Notes: a model not told the origin generated them from the letters alone. A DNA stretch of 64,000 nucleotides from Flavobacteriales bacterium UBA5081 (GCA_002415785.1 DIAJ01000033.1:67180-131179); one strand, 5' to 3'. Positions 1 to 8,352 are shown, counted from the stretch's first letter. Numbers and translations are program-made.

Positions 1-57
1 ATCATCGCCATTTAGGAGCGGAGGACTTAAATTAAGAAACAGGCCTAGATTTTTTTG

Positions 58-88
58 TTTACTTTTTTCATCAATGGAAAAAAGTAAA
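58..88. repeat. Perfect 12-bp inverted repeat (hairpin)
   Basis: TTTACTTTTTTC (58-69) and GAAAAAAGTAAA (77-88) are exact reverse complements around a 7-nt loop. The reading frame from position 2 is open to a stop near 96, but nothing in that fragment supports a gene, so this is listed only as a palindromic element. It could serve as a terminator for a gene to the left of the window or be one copy of a dispersed palindrome. Confidence 0.55.
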
Positions 89-176
89 AACTAAACAATG
101 AAAACAAAATTGCATAGTTGTACTTTAGTAAAAAAAAGGTAAATGAACGGCTATTCAATTTATTTTCAATATTTCT

Positions 177-184
177 TACCTTTG
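177..184 (+). promoter_or_regulatory. -7 box TACCTTTG upstream of the first gene
   Basis: TACCTTTG matches the Bacteroidota -7 consensus TAnnTTTG. It ends only 4 nt before the ATG at 189, so transcription from it would give an almost leaderless message. The -33 region at the right distance (TTCA) matches TTTG poorly. Confidence 0.4.
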
Positions 185-188
185 AACC

Positions 189-467
189 ATGATTTCATCA
201 TTTTTCAAAACTTCTAGAAACAAGCGTTTCAATTTCACTCCTCGTTATTACGATGAAACAAAAGAAGCATTGAAGGAACGCTATGCTCAAATGGAGGCTG
301 AAGTAAACGGAAAGTCAACTTTGGGTAGCGGAGGTTTCAGCCATAACTTAAAGGATCGCTGGAAAGCCAATAAAAAAACGAGCAACTTTTCAAAAAAATC
401 TAATTTCAGATTGGTAATTATCGCTTCTTTACTCTTTATCATTGCCTATTATTTGCTTTATTTATAA
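189..467 (+). CDS. Small hypothetical protein with C-terminal membrane anchor
   Basis: 92-residue protein of unknown function. The first about 70 residues are basic and polar (many K, R, N, F), and a single hydrophobic segment at about residues 74-91 (LVIIASLLFIIAYYLLYL) ends the protein, so it is probably a tail-anchored inner-membrane protein with its N-terminus in the cytoplasm. No catalytic motif is visible. A -7 box lies directly ahead of the ATG. It sits upstream of mutL but is separated by about 400 nt and its own promoter, so co-transcription is doubtful. That it is a real gene is likely from its composition and start context; its role cannot be named. Confidence 0.65.
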   Translation: MISSFFKTSRNKRFNFTPRYYDETKEALKERYAQMEAEVNGKSTLGSGGFSHNLKDRWKANKKTSNFSKKSNFRLVIIASLLFIIAYYLLYL

Positions 468-628
468 GGGGCTGAATCAAGAAAAAAGTATCAATAATTA
501 ATGATTAGTTCTGAATTTGGCTTTATATTTTGGTTGAAAAGTTAAGAAAGAATTTTTCAAAATATAAAAACAGCTTATCAAGACTATCATATCAGAAACA
601 ATTGACAAAAAAGTGCTTAATCAACTTG

Positions 629-721
629 AACTTTGGAAAAGTTTATCAAAAATTCTAATGATATTTTCTACGTTACATCTTTATAAGTACTGATTACAAA
701 ATACTTAACTTTTCCAAAGTT
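629..721. repeat. 15-bp inverted repeat pair, AACTTTGGAAAAGTT
   Basis: The left arm at 629-643 and the right arm at 707-721 are perfect reverse complements separated by 63 nt. Each arm can also fold alone (AACTTT/AAAGTT with a 3-nt loop). This could be a large hairpin in the RNA or two copies of a dispersed palindromic element. Confidence 0.6.
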
Positions 722-822
722 GTGAAATGACTCCTTCCAGAGTAAAAAAAAGGAGAACTCTACTTCGACTCATTTATGTAAAATAAATACCAACATTTTT
801 TTCTAATCACCTTATTCTACCA

Positions 823-853
823 TTTACAAACGCTCTTAAAATACCTACCTTTG
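823..853 (+). promoter_or_regulatory. Promoter of mutL (TTTA-N19-TACCTTTG)
   Basis: TTTA at 823-826, a 19-nt spacer and TACCTTTG at 846-853 fit the Bacteroidota -33/-7 arrangement (TTTG-N19-TAnnTTTG) with one mismatch. The ATG of mutL follows 22 nt later. Confidence 0.55.
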
Positions 854-875
854 AAGCTTCATTTCAAGCCAAAGA

Positions 876-2720
876 ATGCCCGATATAATACAGCTTTTAC
901 CTGATTCAGTAGCCAACCAAATTGCCGCAGGAGAAGTGGTTCAACGACCAGCCTCTGCTGTTAAAGAACTTTTGGAAAATGCCATAGATGCTGAGGCTAC
1001 CGAAATTCACTTAATTGTAAAAAATGCCGGAAAAACCTTAATCCAAGTCATCGACAACGGAAAAGGCATGAGTGAAACCGATGCTCGATTGTCGTTAGAG
1101 CGACATGCTACCTCAAAAATCACTCGCGTAGAAGACTTATTTGCCCTAACCACCATGGGCTTTCGAGGCGAAGCAGTTCCTTCCATTGCCGCTGTTTCTC
1201 AAATGGAAATTAAAAGCAGAACAGCTGATTCCGACTTGGGTACACAATTAGTTTTAGAAGGCAGTGAAGTAAAAAGTCAAGAAGTTTGTCAGTGCCCGCA
1301 AGGCACTACAATGACAGTAAAAAACCTCTTTTTCAACATCCCTGCGAGAAGAAACTTCCTTAAAAGCAATCCGGTAGAAAGCAAACACATTATTGAAGAG
1401 TTTTTGCGCGTAGCCATGATTCATCCGGAGGTAGCAATGAATATGACGAATGATGGAAATGAAGTTTATCGCTTGCCAAAGGGCAATTTCAGACAGCGAA
1501 TCGTCAATATTTTTGGCAGTAAGTACAATCAACGTTTAGTTCCTGTAGAGGAAAAAACAGACATTGTTGCCATTTCAGGCTTTATCGGAAAAGCGGAGTT
1601 TGCCCGTAAAACGCGCGGAGAACAATACTTTTTTGTCAATAAAAGATTTATAAGAAGTCCCTACTTTAATCATGCGGTACAAAAAGCGTATGAAGAACTA
1701 ATTCCAAAAGATCAGTTTCCCTCTTATTTTTTAAAATTAGAAATTGACCCATCTAAAATTGACATTAACATTCACCCCACAAAAACGGAAGTAAAATTTG
1801 AAGAAGAGAGGGCCATTTACGCCATCATTCGAACTGCTGTTCGTCAGGCATTGGGAAAATTCAATGTAGCTCCATCAATTGATTTTGAAAGAGAAAGCAG
1901 TTTTGATGTGCCTGATCTTAAAAAGGGTGAAGCAATTCGCATGCCTAACATACAGGTAGATCCGGATTACAACCCCTTTGAACAAGAGCGAAAAGCTCCG
2001 GCCAAACAAGGTGGTATAAAGTTTCCTTTTGAAAGAGAAAAAGCTTCAAATCCTGCTGATTGGGCAAAAATGATGCGTGAAAATCGCGATGCTGCGGATG
2101 AAGTAGAGCATCAAACTCAAGTTGAAAAACAAATCCCTCTAGAAGGAGAAAGTGAAAAGAAAGTTATTCAGCTTCACCGAAAATACATTTTAAATCACAT
2201 AAAATCAGGTTTCATAATTATAGATCAACAAAGGGCGCATCAGCGAATTTTGTATGAAGAAATGAGCCGAAAGATACAAAGCGGCGACAGCCAATCACAG
2301 CAATTACTATTTCCTGAAAACTTGAGTTTGAACAGTGAAGATATGGAATTAGTAAAAGGCTTAATGGGTGAATTTCACGCTCTGGGTTTTGATATAAGAG
2401 AATTTGGAAAAAACGACTTGATCGTTCAAGGGATTCCTTTGGAAGCCGAAAACCAAAACGTAACTTCCATTGTTGAGCAATTGTTGGAAGAATTTAAAAA
2501 TGACCAATCCACACTAAAAAATAAACCAAGGTTGCTGCTCATTCAGTCTTTAGCTAAAAGTATGAGCATTAAAGCTGGTAAAGTGCTAAGCACTGAAGAA
2601 ATGACGACTTTAATCGATCAGTTATTTGCCTGTGAGATGCCATACAGTAACTTTGACGGCAAACCGATTATCGTTACTTATTCTTTAGAAGACTTGGATA
2701 AACAATTTAAAAAGAAATGA
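876..2720 (+). CDS. mutL: DNA mismatch repair protein MutL
   Basis: Links MutS mismatch recognition to strand incision and removal. The N-terminal GHKL ATPase shows ELLENAIDA, DNGKGM, ATSKI and GFRGEA within the first about 100 residues; the DNA_mis_repair domain follows to about residue 330, then a variable charged linker and the dimerisation domain. Length (614) is normal for the clade. The C-terminal metal-site motif that reads DQHA-x2-E-x4-E in Bacillus-type MutL is DQQRAHQRILYE at about residues 450-461: the first D, Q and last E remain but H and the middle E are Q. The ACR and CPHGRP motifs are also not intact (AKS; YSNFDGKP). The stop overlaps the next start by 4 nt (ATGA), so the rhomboid gene is co-transcribed. 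Confidence 0.97.
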   Translation: MPDIIQLLPDSVANQIAAGEVVQRPASAVKELLENAIDAEATEIHLIVKNAGKTLIQVIDNGKGMSETDARLSLERHATSKITRVEDLFALTTMGFRGEAVPSIAAVSQMEIKSRTADSDLGTQLVLEGSEVKSQEVCQCPQGTTMTVKNLFFNIPARRNFLKSNPVESKHIIEEFLRVAMIHPEVAMNMTNDGNEVYRLPKGNFRQRIVNIFGSKYNQRLVPVEEKTDIVAISGFIGKAEFARKTRGEQYFFVNKRFIRSPYFNHAVQKAYEELIPKDQFPSYFLKLEIDPSKIDINIHPTKTEVKFEEERAIYAIIRTAVRQALGKFNVAPSIDFERESSFDVPDLKKGEAIRMPNIQVDPDYNPFEQERKAPAKQGGIKFPFEREKASNPADWAKMMRENRDAADEVEHQTQVEKQIPLEGESEKKVIQLHRKYILNHIKSGFIIIDQQRAHQRILYEEMSRKIQSGDSQSQQLLFPENLSLNSEDMELVKGLMGEFHALGFDIREFGKNDLIVQGIPLEAENQNVTSIVEQLLEEFKNDQSTLKNKPRLLLIQSLAKSMSIKAGKVLSTEEMTTLIDQLFACEMPYSNFDGKPIIVTYSLEDLDKQFKKK

Positions 2721-3469
2721 ATTTCGGACGCTCAAACCCATTAAGCAATCTTCCTGAGGTTGTTAAAAATTTACTGATTGTAAATGTGCTCATGCTGTTA
2801 GCGATGTTTGTTGCTTATCAGTCGGGAGTAGATTTGGCTTCTATCTTGGGCTTACACCATTGGTCGAGCGATCAATTTATGCCACATCAACTGGTAACAT
2901 ACATGTTTATGCATGGAGGCTTTGCACACCTCTTTTTTAACATGTTTGCTCTGTGGATGTTTGGACAAATTTTAGAAAATGTCTGGGGTCCTAAACGATT
3001 TTTAATTTACTATATGATTACCGGAATTGGCGCAGGAATTATTCAAATGATTGTGACCGAAATTAGAATACAATCACTGATTTCAGACATTGACCCACAA
3101 CTCTACGAAATGGTGATTAGAGAAGGACTTGAAATTAGAAAAAGTGGTCAGAACTTTGTTGACCCAATAGCCAGAGAAGTAAACAACCTCATTAATACCT
3201 CAACAGTTGGAGCTTCAGGAGCTGTTTTTGGAATTCTATTGGCTTTTGGTATGTTGTTTCCGAATGCTCGTTTAATGTTGTTGATTCCCCCGGTTCCCAT
3301 TAAAGCAAAATACATGGTAATGATTTACGGAGCTTTGGAATTGTATTTAGGAATTTCAAACAATCCTGCTGACAATGTGGCGCACTTTGCTCATTTGGGA
3401 GGAATGTTGTTTGGCTTTATTTTGATTAAAATGTGGAAATCAGATAACAATCAGCAGAATTTTTACTGA
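2717..3469 (+). CDS. Rhomboid family intramembrane serine protease (first copy)
   Basis: 250-residue membrane protein with about six hydrophobic segments. The catalytic serine is visible in GASG (S167) and the histidine in AHFAHLGG (H226, with H223 nearby); the loop-1/TM2 region has the usual HGGFAHLFFNM. Rhomboids cleave membrane proteins within the bilayer. A hydrophilic stretch at about residues 130-160 (charged, ISDIDPQ...EVNNLI) lies between TM segments just before the serine helix. Translationally coupled to mutL (ATGA overlap) and followed 1 nt later by a second rhomboid gene. Substrate unknown. Confidence 0.93.
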   Translation: MNFGRSNPLSNLPEVVKNLLIVNVLMLLAMFVAYQSGVDLASILGLHHWSSDQFMPHQLVTYMFMHGGFAHLFFNMFALWMFGQILENVWGPKRFLIYYMITGIGAGIIQMIVTEIRIQSLISDIDPQLYEMVIREGLEIRKSGQNFVDPIAREVNNLINTSTVGASGAVFGILLAFGMLFPNARLMLLIPPVPIKAKYMVMIYGALELYLGISNNPADNVAHFAHLGGMLFGFILIKMWKSDNNQQNFY

Positions 3470-3470
3470 A

Positions 3471-4385
3471 ATGTGGAATACTTCAAACAATACATTTAAG
3501 CCGTCTTTTAGCCAAAACAATATGCTTGTTCGCTTGCTATATGCGAATATTGCTGTTTTTTTAGCAATTAAATTATTGGCTCTTCCCTTTTGGTTGTTTC
3601 AAACTCAACTTTCCGCTGATCAATTTGCCCTAAACTGGTTTGCCGTTCCATCGGACTTAACAAAGCTTCTATTTAAGCCGTGGACGCTTTTGAGTTATAT
3701 GTTCTTGCATTTGGGATTTTTCCATATATTTTTTAATATGTTAGGTCTCTATTTTTTGGGTCAATTATTTGTACAGTTATTAGGAGAAAAAAAACTATGG
3801 ACTTTATATATTAGTGGAGGAATTGCAGGAGCAATACTGTATATTATTTTTTTCAACGTGTTTCCTGTGTTTGAAAGTATCACTCCATTCTCAAAAATGT
3901 TAGGAGCATCAGCATCTGTTTTTGCGATTGTGTCTGCAGTTGGCACCTATGCGCCCGACCTTCCTGTTAGAATGATATTTTTGGGTAATATTAAACTAAA
4001 GTATATAGCTGGAACTTTTATTTTAATTTCATTCTTGAACATATCAAAAGCAAATCCTGGAGGTAATATCGCTCACATTGGCGGAGCACTTTTGGGTTTC
4101 TTTTTTGCGAGAAAATGGAGAAAAGGTAAAGACATTACTGCTTGGGTAAATACGGCAACGGCTTTTGTTAAAGCGATTTTTACTTTTAAGAAAAAAAGCC
4201 GCATGAAAGTAAAATACAAAAAGTCGAATCAGCAGCAAAGAAGTGAATCGCGCTATGAATACAATAGCCGAAAAAAAGAGGAACAAGAGCAAGTTGATGC
4301 GATATTGGATAAAATTTCTCGCTCCGGCTACGACAGCTTAACCAAAGCAGAAAAAGATTTTTTGTTTAGAGCAAGTGGGAAGTAG
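3471..4385 (+). CDS. Rhomboid family intramembrane serine protease (second copy, with cytoplasmic tail)
   Basis: 304-residue protein with a rhomboid core and a charged C-terminal tail. Catalytic serine in GASAS (S147), histidine in AHIGG (H202), and HLGFFHIFFNMLGL in the second membrane region. From about residue 230 onward the protein is lysine-, arginine- and glutamine-rich, ending in a helical segment (about 270-304), probably cytoplasmic. It begins 1 nt after the preceding rhomboid gene, so mutL and both rhomboids form one operon. The two cores differ enough not to be a recent duplication. Confidence 0.92.
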   Translation: MWNTSNNTFKPSFSQNNMLVRLLYANIAVFLAIKLLALPFWLFQTQLSADQFALNWFAVPSDLTKLLFKPWTLLSYMFLHLGFFHIFFNMLGLYFLGQLFVQLLGEKKLWTLYISGGIAGAILYIIFFNVFPVFESITPFSKMLGASASVFAIVSAVGTYAPDLPVRMIFLGNIKLKYIAGTFILISFLNISKANPGGNIAHIGGALLGFFFARKWRKGKDITAWVNTATAFVKAIFTFKKKSRMKVKYKKSNQQQRSESRYEYNSRKKEEQEQVDAILDKISRSGYDSLTKAEKDFLFRASGK

Positions 4386-4461
4386 GTTTGAAATAGCGGT
4401 TAGGTTTTAGAGCTTAAAGTCTAGAGGTTTATTTGCAACGCAAAAATTCAACTCTTAACTT

Positions 4462-5148
4462 TTAACTCTCCTTTCCCTCCTCTTTCTTAGGTACAAAATG
4501 ATAAACGTACTCCATCTCCTCAACTTTATTGTCTTCATTCTCTTCCTCTAATTCAGCTTCTATTTCCCAAGAATACTTCTTGCGCTGCGGTCCTCGTTTG
4601 CGATAATAGATCGCCATAACTAAGCCAATAAACAGGCCCCAAAAGTGTCCTTCCCAAGACATTCCTTTATCCCAAGGAAGTATACCCCAAACTAAACTTC
4701 CATAGAGAAATGCCACTAAAAATGAAATAGAAATCAGCGGAATGTACTTTCGTAAAAACCCACTGATAAATAAAAATCCAAAAAGTGCATAAACTAATCC
4801 ACTGGCGCCTATGTGGTAATTAGTACGAGCAGAAATCCAAGTGTACAGACCCGAAAGTAAATACGACCATAAAATCAAACGAAAAGCTAAGCTCTTGTAA
4901 AAGTAAAACAATGCCCAACCAAGAACTAACAATGGTATGGAGTTATTGAACAAATGATTGACATCTCCATGGATAAGCGGTGCCAGAAAAACTCCCACTA
5001 AGCCTTTTGCTGTTCTGGGCAAAATTCCCAAACTGCTAAAATCTAATCCGAAGTAAACTTCAATTCCTTTTATACTCCATAACAAAAGCACAAAAAGTAG
5101 AGGAAACATAAGTGCAGCGAAAAATTTTTTCTTTTCTTGAACCTCCAT
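4462..5148 (-). CDS. Rhomboid family intramembrane serine protease (third copy)
   Basis: 228-residue membrane protein with HIGASG (S116) and GHFWGLFIG (H168) as catalytic serine and histidine and about six membrane segments. The HGDVNHLFNNSIPLLVLG segment corresponds to the HxxxxH-type TM2 region of the family. The final about 45 residues are acidic and hydrophilic (EIEAELEEENEDNKVEEME), unlike the basic tail of its neighbour. Encoded opposite to the mutL operon, tail to tail with the second rhomboid. Three intact rhomboids in 2.5 kb is unusual. Confidence 0.9.
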   Translation of the reverse strand: MEVQEKKKFFAALMFPLLFVLLLWSIKGIEVYFGLDFSSLGILPRTAKGLVGVFLAPLIHGDVNHLFNNSIPLLVLGWALFYFYKSLAFRLILWSYLLSGLYTWISARTNYHIGASGLVYALFGFLFISGFLRKYIPLISISFLVAFLYGSLVWGILPWDKGMSWEGHFWGLFIGLVMAIYYRKRGPQRKKYSWEIEAELEEENEDNKVEEMEYVYHFVPKKEEGKES

Positions 5149-5193
5149 AAACTGTTAAAAAATCAATAAAACGAAGTTAGCAAATACTCAGCC

Positions 5194-5224
5194 ATTGACA
5201 ATTCGACAGAAAGTTCTATTTTTG
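5194..5224 (+). promoter_or_regulatory. Promoter of the small secreted protein (ATTG-N19-TATTTTTG)
   Basis: ATTG at 5194-5197, 19-nt spacer, and TATTTTTG at 5217-5224, an exact TAnnTTTG -7 box. The ATG at 5249 follows 24 nt later. Confidence 0.6.
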
Positions 5225-5248
5225 ACATCATAACCAATCGTTTAAGTC

Positions 5249-5557
5249 ATGACAAAATCTTTTAAAATTGGAATTGCCATTTCTGCACTTGTCATTTCTA
5301 CTGCTAGCTTTGCGACCAATGGAGCAGAGCTCTTTCAACAAAAAGAAGAGCAACCTCTGAGTAAGGAAATTAATACTAAAGAGATAAAAGATAAAAATCA
5401 GAAATACGACTTTAGTTTATTCAAGTTTGTGCCATATTCTCGCAAGGAAGAAAGCGACAGTAGTCAACATAATGTTAGTGAGAAAAACAGCCAAGCAAAA
5501 AGAGAAGAAACAGCTGAACTTTATGACATTCCGCGCTCTTTCTTTATGTTTTCGTAG
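5249..5557 (+). CDS. Small secreted hypothetical protein
   Basis: 102 residues with a clear Sec signal peptide (MTKSFKIGIAISALVISTA, cleavage likely after SFA at about residue 22) and a mature part that is strongly hydrophilic (E, K, Q, S rich) and probably disordered. No known domain. It has a good promoter of its own. Its last 37 nt lie antisense to the 3' end of the J-domain gene, so the two transcripts would be complementary at their ends. Function unknown. Confidence 0.6.
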   Translation: MTKSFKIGIAISALVISTASFATNGAELFQQKEEQPLSKEINTKEIKDKNQKYDFSLFKFVPYSRKEESDSSQHNVSEKNSQAKREETAELYDIPRSFFMFS

Positions 5558-6273
5558 GCATTTTGTACTTGTCTGAATTTTTCTTCAGCTTGCTTTTTTA
5601 CATCAGCGCCTAAGTTAGCCACTTTGTCGGGATGGTATTTCATCGCCATTTTTCGGTAAGCTTTTTTCAACTCCTCATTAGTTGCATCCGGTGTAACTTC
5701 TAAAATCTTGTAATCGGAGCCGGTATCTTTGACAAACATGGCTTTTATCGACTCAAAGTCCGGGTTGTTTATACCTAAAAATCCGGCAATACGATGAATT
5801 GTGCTCAGTTCAGTGTCACTGACATGTTGATCTGCATGAGCAATGCCAAACAAGTAATGCAATAATTGCAGGCGGCTGTGATATTGCATTTGGTAGCGTA
5901 TCTGATGACTGATTTGTCTAACATCAATGGGTTGGTCAATCAAATCTTTTAAAGCACGCATTTGTTCACGCGTTTTAGCAGCACCAAATTGACGAGTATA
6001 AAATTGCTTTACATAAGCCAATTCAGACTTTAACACCTTACCATCAGCTTTCATTACAGCAGCCGTTAACACCAACAAGCTGGCAGCAAAATCGCCTCCG
6101 GCACTTCTTTGATATGCCTGTTGACCCGTGTAACTGCTAGCATACTGTTCGTCCCATTGAAACTTTGCTCTGCTATCGAACATCGCTCCTACTACAAAGC
6201 CAATGATGGCGCCAAAAAAACCAAAGACAGAAAAGCCTATTACAGCACCAATCCACTTGCCCCAACCCGACAT
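5521..6273 (-). CDS. DjlA-like co-chaperone: TerB-like domain plus C-terminal J domain
   Basis: Start set at the ATG at 6273 (MSGWGKWIGAVIGFSVFGF), which begins a glycine-rich hydrophobic N-terminal segment as in DjlA; an upstream ATG at 6321 would add 16 residues that do not fit. Domains: N-terminal membrane segment (1-30), TerB-like helical domain (about 60-175), J domain (about 180-250) with the HPD motif in KYHPDKVA. The J domain stimulates DnaK, so a membrane-linked DnaK co-chaperone is expected. The 3' end overlaps the convergent small secreted gene by 37 nt. Confidence 0.9.
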   Translation of the reverse strand: MSGWGKWIGAVIGFSVFGFFGAIIGFVVGAMFDSRAKFQWDEQYASSYTGQQAYQRSAGGDFAASLLVLTAAVMKADGKVLKSELAYVKQFYTRQFGAAKTREQMRALKDLIDQPIDVRQISHQIRYQMQYHSRLQLLHYLFGIAHADQHVSDTELSTIHRIAGFLGINNPDFESIKAMFVKDTGSDYKILEVTPDATNEELKKAYRKMAMKYHPDKVANLGADVKKQAEEKFRQVQNAYENIKKERGMS

Positions 6274-6379
6274 GATCATAATGAAAGTAAGTTTAATTTT
6301 TAATGCAATAAAAGTAGCCAATCCGCCGCTTATAGAATGAAATTAACTTTATTTTATTTATATGAATATTTGATTAATT

Positions 6380-6820
6380 TTGCCCTTTGGTATTTTGTTG
6401 AACTTATTGCCTTCATATCCGATTATTCCACCGCCCATTGAAAGTGGCTCAACATATTACTTTACAACGGAGAGTGGGATAGATTACGAAGTAAGATTTG
6501 GGAGAAAACAAAACAACATTTTGAACACTTCCATCGTCTTTGGTGTATTAAATGAAGAGTTTGAAGGTGAAGAGTACAGCATTACCAACAAATTTGAGGT
6601 TTATCGGGTAATGGCAACCCTTGTGGAAATTATTCGTCAGTATATGAAGCTCCACCCCAAAATTAACTGCTATGAATTCTCCGGTGAACCCACAACAAAA
6701 GAATTAAACAAAGAAGGTAGAGTTCGTTTGGCTTTATACAATCGATATTTACCTTTGGTGTTTGATGACAATTGGGAAGTTGAGCGACAACTTAACAAAA
6801 CCATTGTCAGAAAAAAGTGA
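6380..6820 (+). CDS. Conserved-type hypothetical protein with TTG start
   Basis: 146-residue protein that I do not recognise. An in-frame stop lies at 6371-6373 and the first in-frame ATG comes very late, so the start must be non-ATG; TTG at 6380 is the best candidate. The sequence is well-behaved mixed alpha/beta (YYFTTESGIDYEVRFGRK; later VMATLVEIIRQYMKLHPK), suggesting a compact cytoplasmic domain. It lies 70 nt ahead of rpoD on the same strand and may share its transcript. No functional motif is visible. Confidence 0.6.
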   Translation: MPFGILLNLLPSYPIIPPPIESGSTYYFTTESGIDYEVRFGRKQNNILNTSIVFGVLNEEFEGEEYSITNKFEVYRVMATLVEIIRQYMKLHPKINCYEFSGEPTTKELNKEGRVRLALYNRYLPLVFDDNWEVERQLNKTIVRKK

Positions 6821-6890
6821 TTTTAATCTTTAGCATAATTTTTGCTAGCTAAATTGCGTTAATAAACAGTATTAAACAGATTCAGAAGAT

Positions 6891-7754
6891 ATGAGACAAC
6901 TTAAGATCAGTCAACAAATTACTAAAAGAGAAAGCAAGTCCTTGGAAAAATACTTGCAAGACGTTTCCAAAGAGGAAATGATTACGGCTGAAGAAGAGGT
7001 TGAGTTAGCAATAAAAATTCAAAACGGCGACGAAAGAGCATTAAACCGCTTGGTTCGTGCCAACTTACGTTTTGTGATTTCTGTAGCGAAACAGTACCAA
7101 AATACAGGTCTTACTCTTGAAGACTTAATTAACGAAGGAAACCTCGGATTGATTGAAGCTGCCAAGCGTTACGATCACACCAAAGGATTTAAATTCATTT
7201 CTTATGCGGTATGGTGGATTCGTCAGAGTATTTTGAAGGCAGCAGCCGACAACTCGAGAACGATCCGTTTACCCCACAACCGATTGGGAGAGATCCAAAA
7301 GATCAGCAAAGCGGCCAATGAATTCGAACAAAAGAACGAAAGAACGCCTACAGCTGATGAATTAAGCGACCTGACTGAAATGGACGTAAACAAAGTTGAA
7401 ATGTCTTTGAAAATGTCTAAAAAGCAAGTTTCCATTGATGCTCCCATGAGCAACGACGATGATAACAACAGCTTAGTAAGCGTTTTGGAAAACAGCGATA
7501 CACCCGATCCATCGGATTCACTTTTGCAAGAGTCCCTTTCTCAAGATTTAGAGCGCACGCTTTCTTACTTAAAAGGTATGGAAGCAGAAGTAATTCGTTT
7601 ATTCTACGGTTTAGGTGGTACCAGCGAAATGACTTTGGAAGAGATCGGAAATACTTTCGGTTTAACCAGAGAAAGAATCAGACAAATTAAAGAAAGAGGC
7701 TTGAGAAGATTACGAAGAGTTTCCGCTCAAACCAATTTACAGACGTATTTGTAA
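6891..7754 (+). CDS. rpoD: Primary sigma factor RpoD/SigA
   Basis: 287-residue group 1 sigma-70 without region 1.1, the short form usual in Bacteroidota. Region 1.2 (about 10-45), region 2 with NLRFVISVAKQYQNTGLTL and YAVWWIRQSI (2.3-2.4), region 3, and region 4.2 with LEEIGNTFGLTRERIRQIKE. It directs RNA polymerase to housekeeping promoters, in this clade TTTG/TAnnTTTG sites such as those listed here. It stands as its own unit and is followed by a strong terminator. Confidence 0.97.
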   Translation: MRQLKISQQITKRESKSLEKYLQDVSKEEMITAEEEVELAIKIQNGDERALNRLVRANLRFVISVAKQYQNTGLTLEDLINEGNLGLIEAAKRYDHTKGFKFISYAVWWIRQSILKAAADNSRTIRLPHNRLGEIQKISKAANEFEQKNERTPTADELSDLTEMDVNKVEMSLKMSKKQVSIDAPMSNDDDNNSLVSVLENSDTPDPSDSLLQESLSQDLERTLSYLKGMEAEVIRLFYGLGGTSEMTLEEIGNTFGLTRERIRQIKERGLRRLRRVSAQTNLQTYL

Positions 7755-7774
7755 ACTACTTTCAAGAAAACAAT

Positions 7775-7806
7775 AAAAAAGGTCGGATAACTTCCGACCT
7801 TTTTTT
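7775..7806 (+). terminator. Rho-independent terminator after rpoD
   Basis: AGGTCGG (7780-7786), 7-nt loop, CCGACCT (7794-7800), then six T (7801-7806); preceding A residues extend the stem and make it work in both directions. It also insulates the convergent AhpD-like gene. Confidence 0.9.
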
Positions 7807-7859
7807 GTGAGCTAGTTTAAAAGCACAGACTAGATGACGATCGCCACTGCGCTATCGGT

Positions 7860-8321
7860 TCAACCCACTTCATAACTTCCCGGAATATTTCCAAAAGTAA
7901 TGGCAATTCGGTTCCATGAATTGATCTGACAGATGGCAAACACAATCTGAGCAATTTGAGTTTTGCTATAATGTCCGCTCATTTTTTGATATGCCTCTTC
8001 AACAACTCCCGCTGAGCTGCTTGAAAGCTTAGTTAATACTTCCGTTAAATTCAACACTATCCTTTCTTTCTCCGAATAGACAGGCGACTCTTCCCATGCC
8101 GGTAACAAATAAAGACGCTTAAATTCTTCTCCTGCTTTCAATGCATCTTTGTGATGCATGTCCAAACAATACCCACATCCATTAATCTGTGAGGTTCTGA
8201 TTTTTATCAGTTCGATCAAAGAATGATCAATGCCACATTTCTTTAAATAGGATTCAATATTGAGCATTAATTCATAGATTTCTTTAGGCGCTTCCTGATA
8301 ATTGATTCTTTCTTTCTTCAT
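7860..8321 (-). CDS. Carboxymuconolactone decarboxylase / AhpD-like protein, ECF41 partner
   Basis: 153-residue alpha-helical protein of the CMD/AhpD family with the redox-active pair NGCGYCLDMHH (C49-x2-C52, H56), which suggests peroxidase or disulfide reductase chemistry, not ring decarboxylation. It lies immediately downstream of the ECF41-type sigma gene and has a matching TGTCACG promoter element 52 nt upstream of its start. In the ECF41 group the neighbour is characteristically a CMD, oxidoreductase or epimerase (COE) gene, so this is very likely the main target of that sigma factor. Confidence 0.9.
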   Translation of the reverse strand: MKKERINYQEAPKEIYELMLNIESYLKKCGIDHSLIELIKIRTSQINGCGYCLDMHHKDALKAGEEFKRLYLLPAWEESPVYSEKERIVLNLTEVLTKLSSSSAGVVEEAYQKMSGHYSKTQIAQIVFAICQINSWNRIAITFGNIPGSYEVG

Positions 8322-8352
8322 AAAATTCCATTTTAAGATTATTTACACTTAT

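Larger units (their letters stand above)
468..875. other. 408-nt intergenic region with a paired palindrome
   Basis: No convincing gene. It holds two oppositely oriented copies of a 15-nt element (AACTTTGGAAAAGTT at 629-643 and its reverse complement at 707-721), each also a small imperfect palindrome, and the mutL promoter near the right end. Confidence 0.6.

Noticed and set aside
2..96. 3' end of a gene entering from the left
   Set aside because: The frame is open but its residues look like a translated palindromic repeat (Phe/Lys-rich), and no family is recognisable.
7830..7870. tRNA-like GGTTCAAcCC segment
   Set aside because: No acceptor stem or anticodon arm can be drawn around it.
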